Shown here piece by piece: positions 33,420 to 34,615 of a stretch of DNA of 34,615 bases. A program made the position numbers and the translations under genes. This DNA comes from Aquidulcibacter sp. GTDB lineage: Bacteria > Pseudomonadota > Alphaproteobacteria > Caulobacterales > Aquidulcibacteraceae. Every line of letters begins with the position of its first letter. Within the stretch, counting starts at the first letter, position 1. The notes below the pieces were generated by a model that was not told where the DNA came from, did not search any database, and saw nothing but the letters and a program-made list of their open reading frames with translations. The stretch covers positions 1 through 34,615 of the forward strand of contig JAPZTJ010000043.1 in the NCBI GenBank assembly GCA_027532555.1, written 5' to 3'.

Positions 33420-34426
33420 TTAAGAAGCATTCTCGACCGTTAAGAGTCGGGAGAATGCTTCGTTGGGCGCGATCTATCCGAGGCATTTACGCGGTGTTGA
33501 ATTCATCTTGTCGGCGATCGCTTGCAACTGAGCATCTGTGAGGGTCGCAAGATCAGTTTCTCGAGGGAGAAATCGCCGCAACCGGCCATTGGTGTTTTCG
33601 TTAGTGCCTTTTTGCCCCAGGGGGCTTGCGGCTTGCAGAAATAGGCTTCAGTGCCAATCTCGCTCTTCAAATAGCTATAGTTGGCAAACTCACTCCCCCG
33701 ATCAAATGTAATCGAGCGACGCGCTTGAACAGGGTAGGGGCCAAGTTTGGTTTTGATCCCCTGCATGACGCCTTGAGAATGCCGACTAGAGTTTCTGACT
33801 ATGACCAATAACCGGGTTCGACGTTCAACAATTGTTGTCAAGTTGGCGTTTCCAAACTCCTTGCGGAACGGGACCAGATCACATTCCCAGTCGCCCAAAC
33901 GTTGGCGGTCGTTGATCACCGCAGGTCTATAGGCGACTGTATTTGCTTGAGGAATATGAAGGCCGCGCGGCTTACGATCATAGCGCCGCCGACGACGCCA
34001 ACGCCCAGCTGGCAGATGTCGATACAAGTCCAACGCCCGGCCCGCCTTGCCATAAACATAGCGGTAGATAGTCTCATGGCTCACCCGAGATCGCGATGTG
34101 CCACAGACCCTTAGATGACCTGCAATCTGTTCTGGAGACCATGCCGACTTCAATTTCTCAGCCACAAGCGAAGCAAGATCAGGATCAGCGACCAACTTTC
34201 GCAACTTGGTGCGGCGCTGTCGCGCCATTTGATCGGCCGCTTCGCCATAGTAACCGTCAAGCCAAGGATCCATGTCGTCAAACCAGTTTCGTTTGATCTC
34301 GCGGTAGATCGTTGAAATGTGCTTTCCCAGCTTCTCAGCGATTAGCCGCATTGGTGCGTTGGTGCCCAGCATCCTGAAAATCATCTGACGCTCACGCAAA
34401 GTCAGATGCCGATAAGTCCGACCCAT
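33420..34426 (-). pseudogene. IS30-family transposase, frameshifted and with an in-frame stop
   Basis: The N-terminus (MGRTYRHLTLRERQMIFRMLGTNAPMRLIAEKLGKHISTIYREIKRN), SAWSPEQIAGHLR, DWECDLV and ITFDRGSEFANY are IS30-type, giving the first two catalytic Asp. At 33607-33613 (A5-GG on the minus strand) the frame is lost. In the next frame the normal C-terminus continues, GTNENTNGRLRRFLP, then LATLTDAQLQAIADKMNSTPRKCLG, carrying the catalytic Glu. A TAG follows at 33474-33476, and similarity resumes (PNEAF) to a TAA at 33420-33422. The 313-codon open frame ending at 33503 therefore lacks the catalytic Glu. The start is ATG 34426 with GGAGG eight bases upstream; a TTG at 34441 would include that site. 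Confidence 0.9.
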
Positions 34427-34456
34427 CGCGAATTCCTCCAAAATTAGACGAGGGGC

Positions 34457-34615
34457 TTAACACAAACCTCTCAAATCATTGCTTAAAGGTGCGAGAGTTT
34501 CAAGAGACATGTAGCGGCCTCGCTGTACGACCCATTCTTCCGATTGTTCCATGATGAGGGCACCGATGAGGCGGGTGATGGCGGCTTCATTGGGGAAGAT
34601 ACCCACGACATTGGT
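34457..34615 (-). CDS. IS256-family transposase, C-terminal fragment (cut by window edge)
   Basis: Reading the minus strand from the window end gives TNVVGIFPNEAAITRLIGALIMEQSEEWVVQRGRYMSLETLAPLSND and then LRGLC-stop. The MEQSEEW-x-VQR-RYM block is the typical C-terminus of IS256-family (mutator) transposases. After APLSND the family tail is lost, as expected if the IS30-type element inserted near 34478 or a deletion occurred. The bulk of the gene lies outside the window. Confidence 0.88.
   Translation of the reverse strand, partial: TNVVGIFPNEAAITRLIGALIMEQSEEWVVQRGRYMSLETLAPLSNDLRGLC

Overview
The window looks like chromosomal DNA of a flagellated alphaproteobacterium of the Caulobacter/Hyphomonas type. 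The evidence is the flagellar gene order fliF-fliG-fliH(flbE)-fliN-flbD-flhA-flhF-flhG, a DUF1153 protein matching SciP (the small CtrA inhibitor) directly upstream of fliF, and a hook operon fliK-flgD-flgE facing flgK-flgL across two strong sigma-54 promoter sequences. No species is assigned.

Layout. Positions 1-78 hold the N-terminus of a flagellin on the minus strand, cut by the window edge. Positions 378-3338 (plus) carry a small membrane protein, then surE, pcm and a LysM/LytM protein, the same context as surE-pcm-nlpD in other proteobacteria. Positions 3345-8994 (minus) carry a DUF815 ATPase, mtgA, queG, a glutathione S-transferase and priA. Positions 9102-18451 (minus) are the tightly packed basal-body, switch, export and regulator operon. 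sciP lies at 18697-18966 with a near-consensus CtrA box upstream. Positions 19108-22689 (minus) are fliK-flgD-flgE. Positions 23188-26331 (plus) are flgK-flgL. Next come mnmA, a small membrane protein, rlmJ, a cold-shock protein with a long Arg/Gly repeat, a YafK-type L,D-transpeptidase homologue (minus), a P1-family peptidase and tRNA-Arg(ACG). After the tRNA the DNA changes character: an IS481-like remnant, a GNAT acetyltransferase, a broken IS30-family transposase and the end of an IS256-family transposase.

How the genes work together. FlbD is the expected sigma-54 activator of the two divergent promoters at 22752-22986, which drive hook (fliK-flgD-flgE) and hook-filament junction (flgK-flgL) synthesis. 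FliF, FliG and FliN build the MS-ring and switch, FlhA is the export gate, FlhF and FlhG set position and number, and SciP would damp CtrA-driven early flagellar transcription.

Most notable observations: (1) flgK is broken by a perfect 35-bp tandem duplication whose loss would exactly restore a 714-residue protein; (2) the flgE ribosome-binding site lies in one arm of a perfect 10-bp inverted repeat, which suggests a translational switch for the hook protein; (3) the Arg/Gly-repeat cold-shock gene has an in-frame stop inside one scrambled 54-bp repeat unit; (4) the L,D-transpeptidase homologue and the LytM protein both lack catalytic residues. Several lesions sit in repeats or homopolymers, so a sequencing or assembly cause must be kept in mind. 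All family assignments come from reading the translated sequence; no database search was run.
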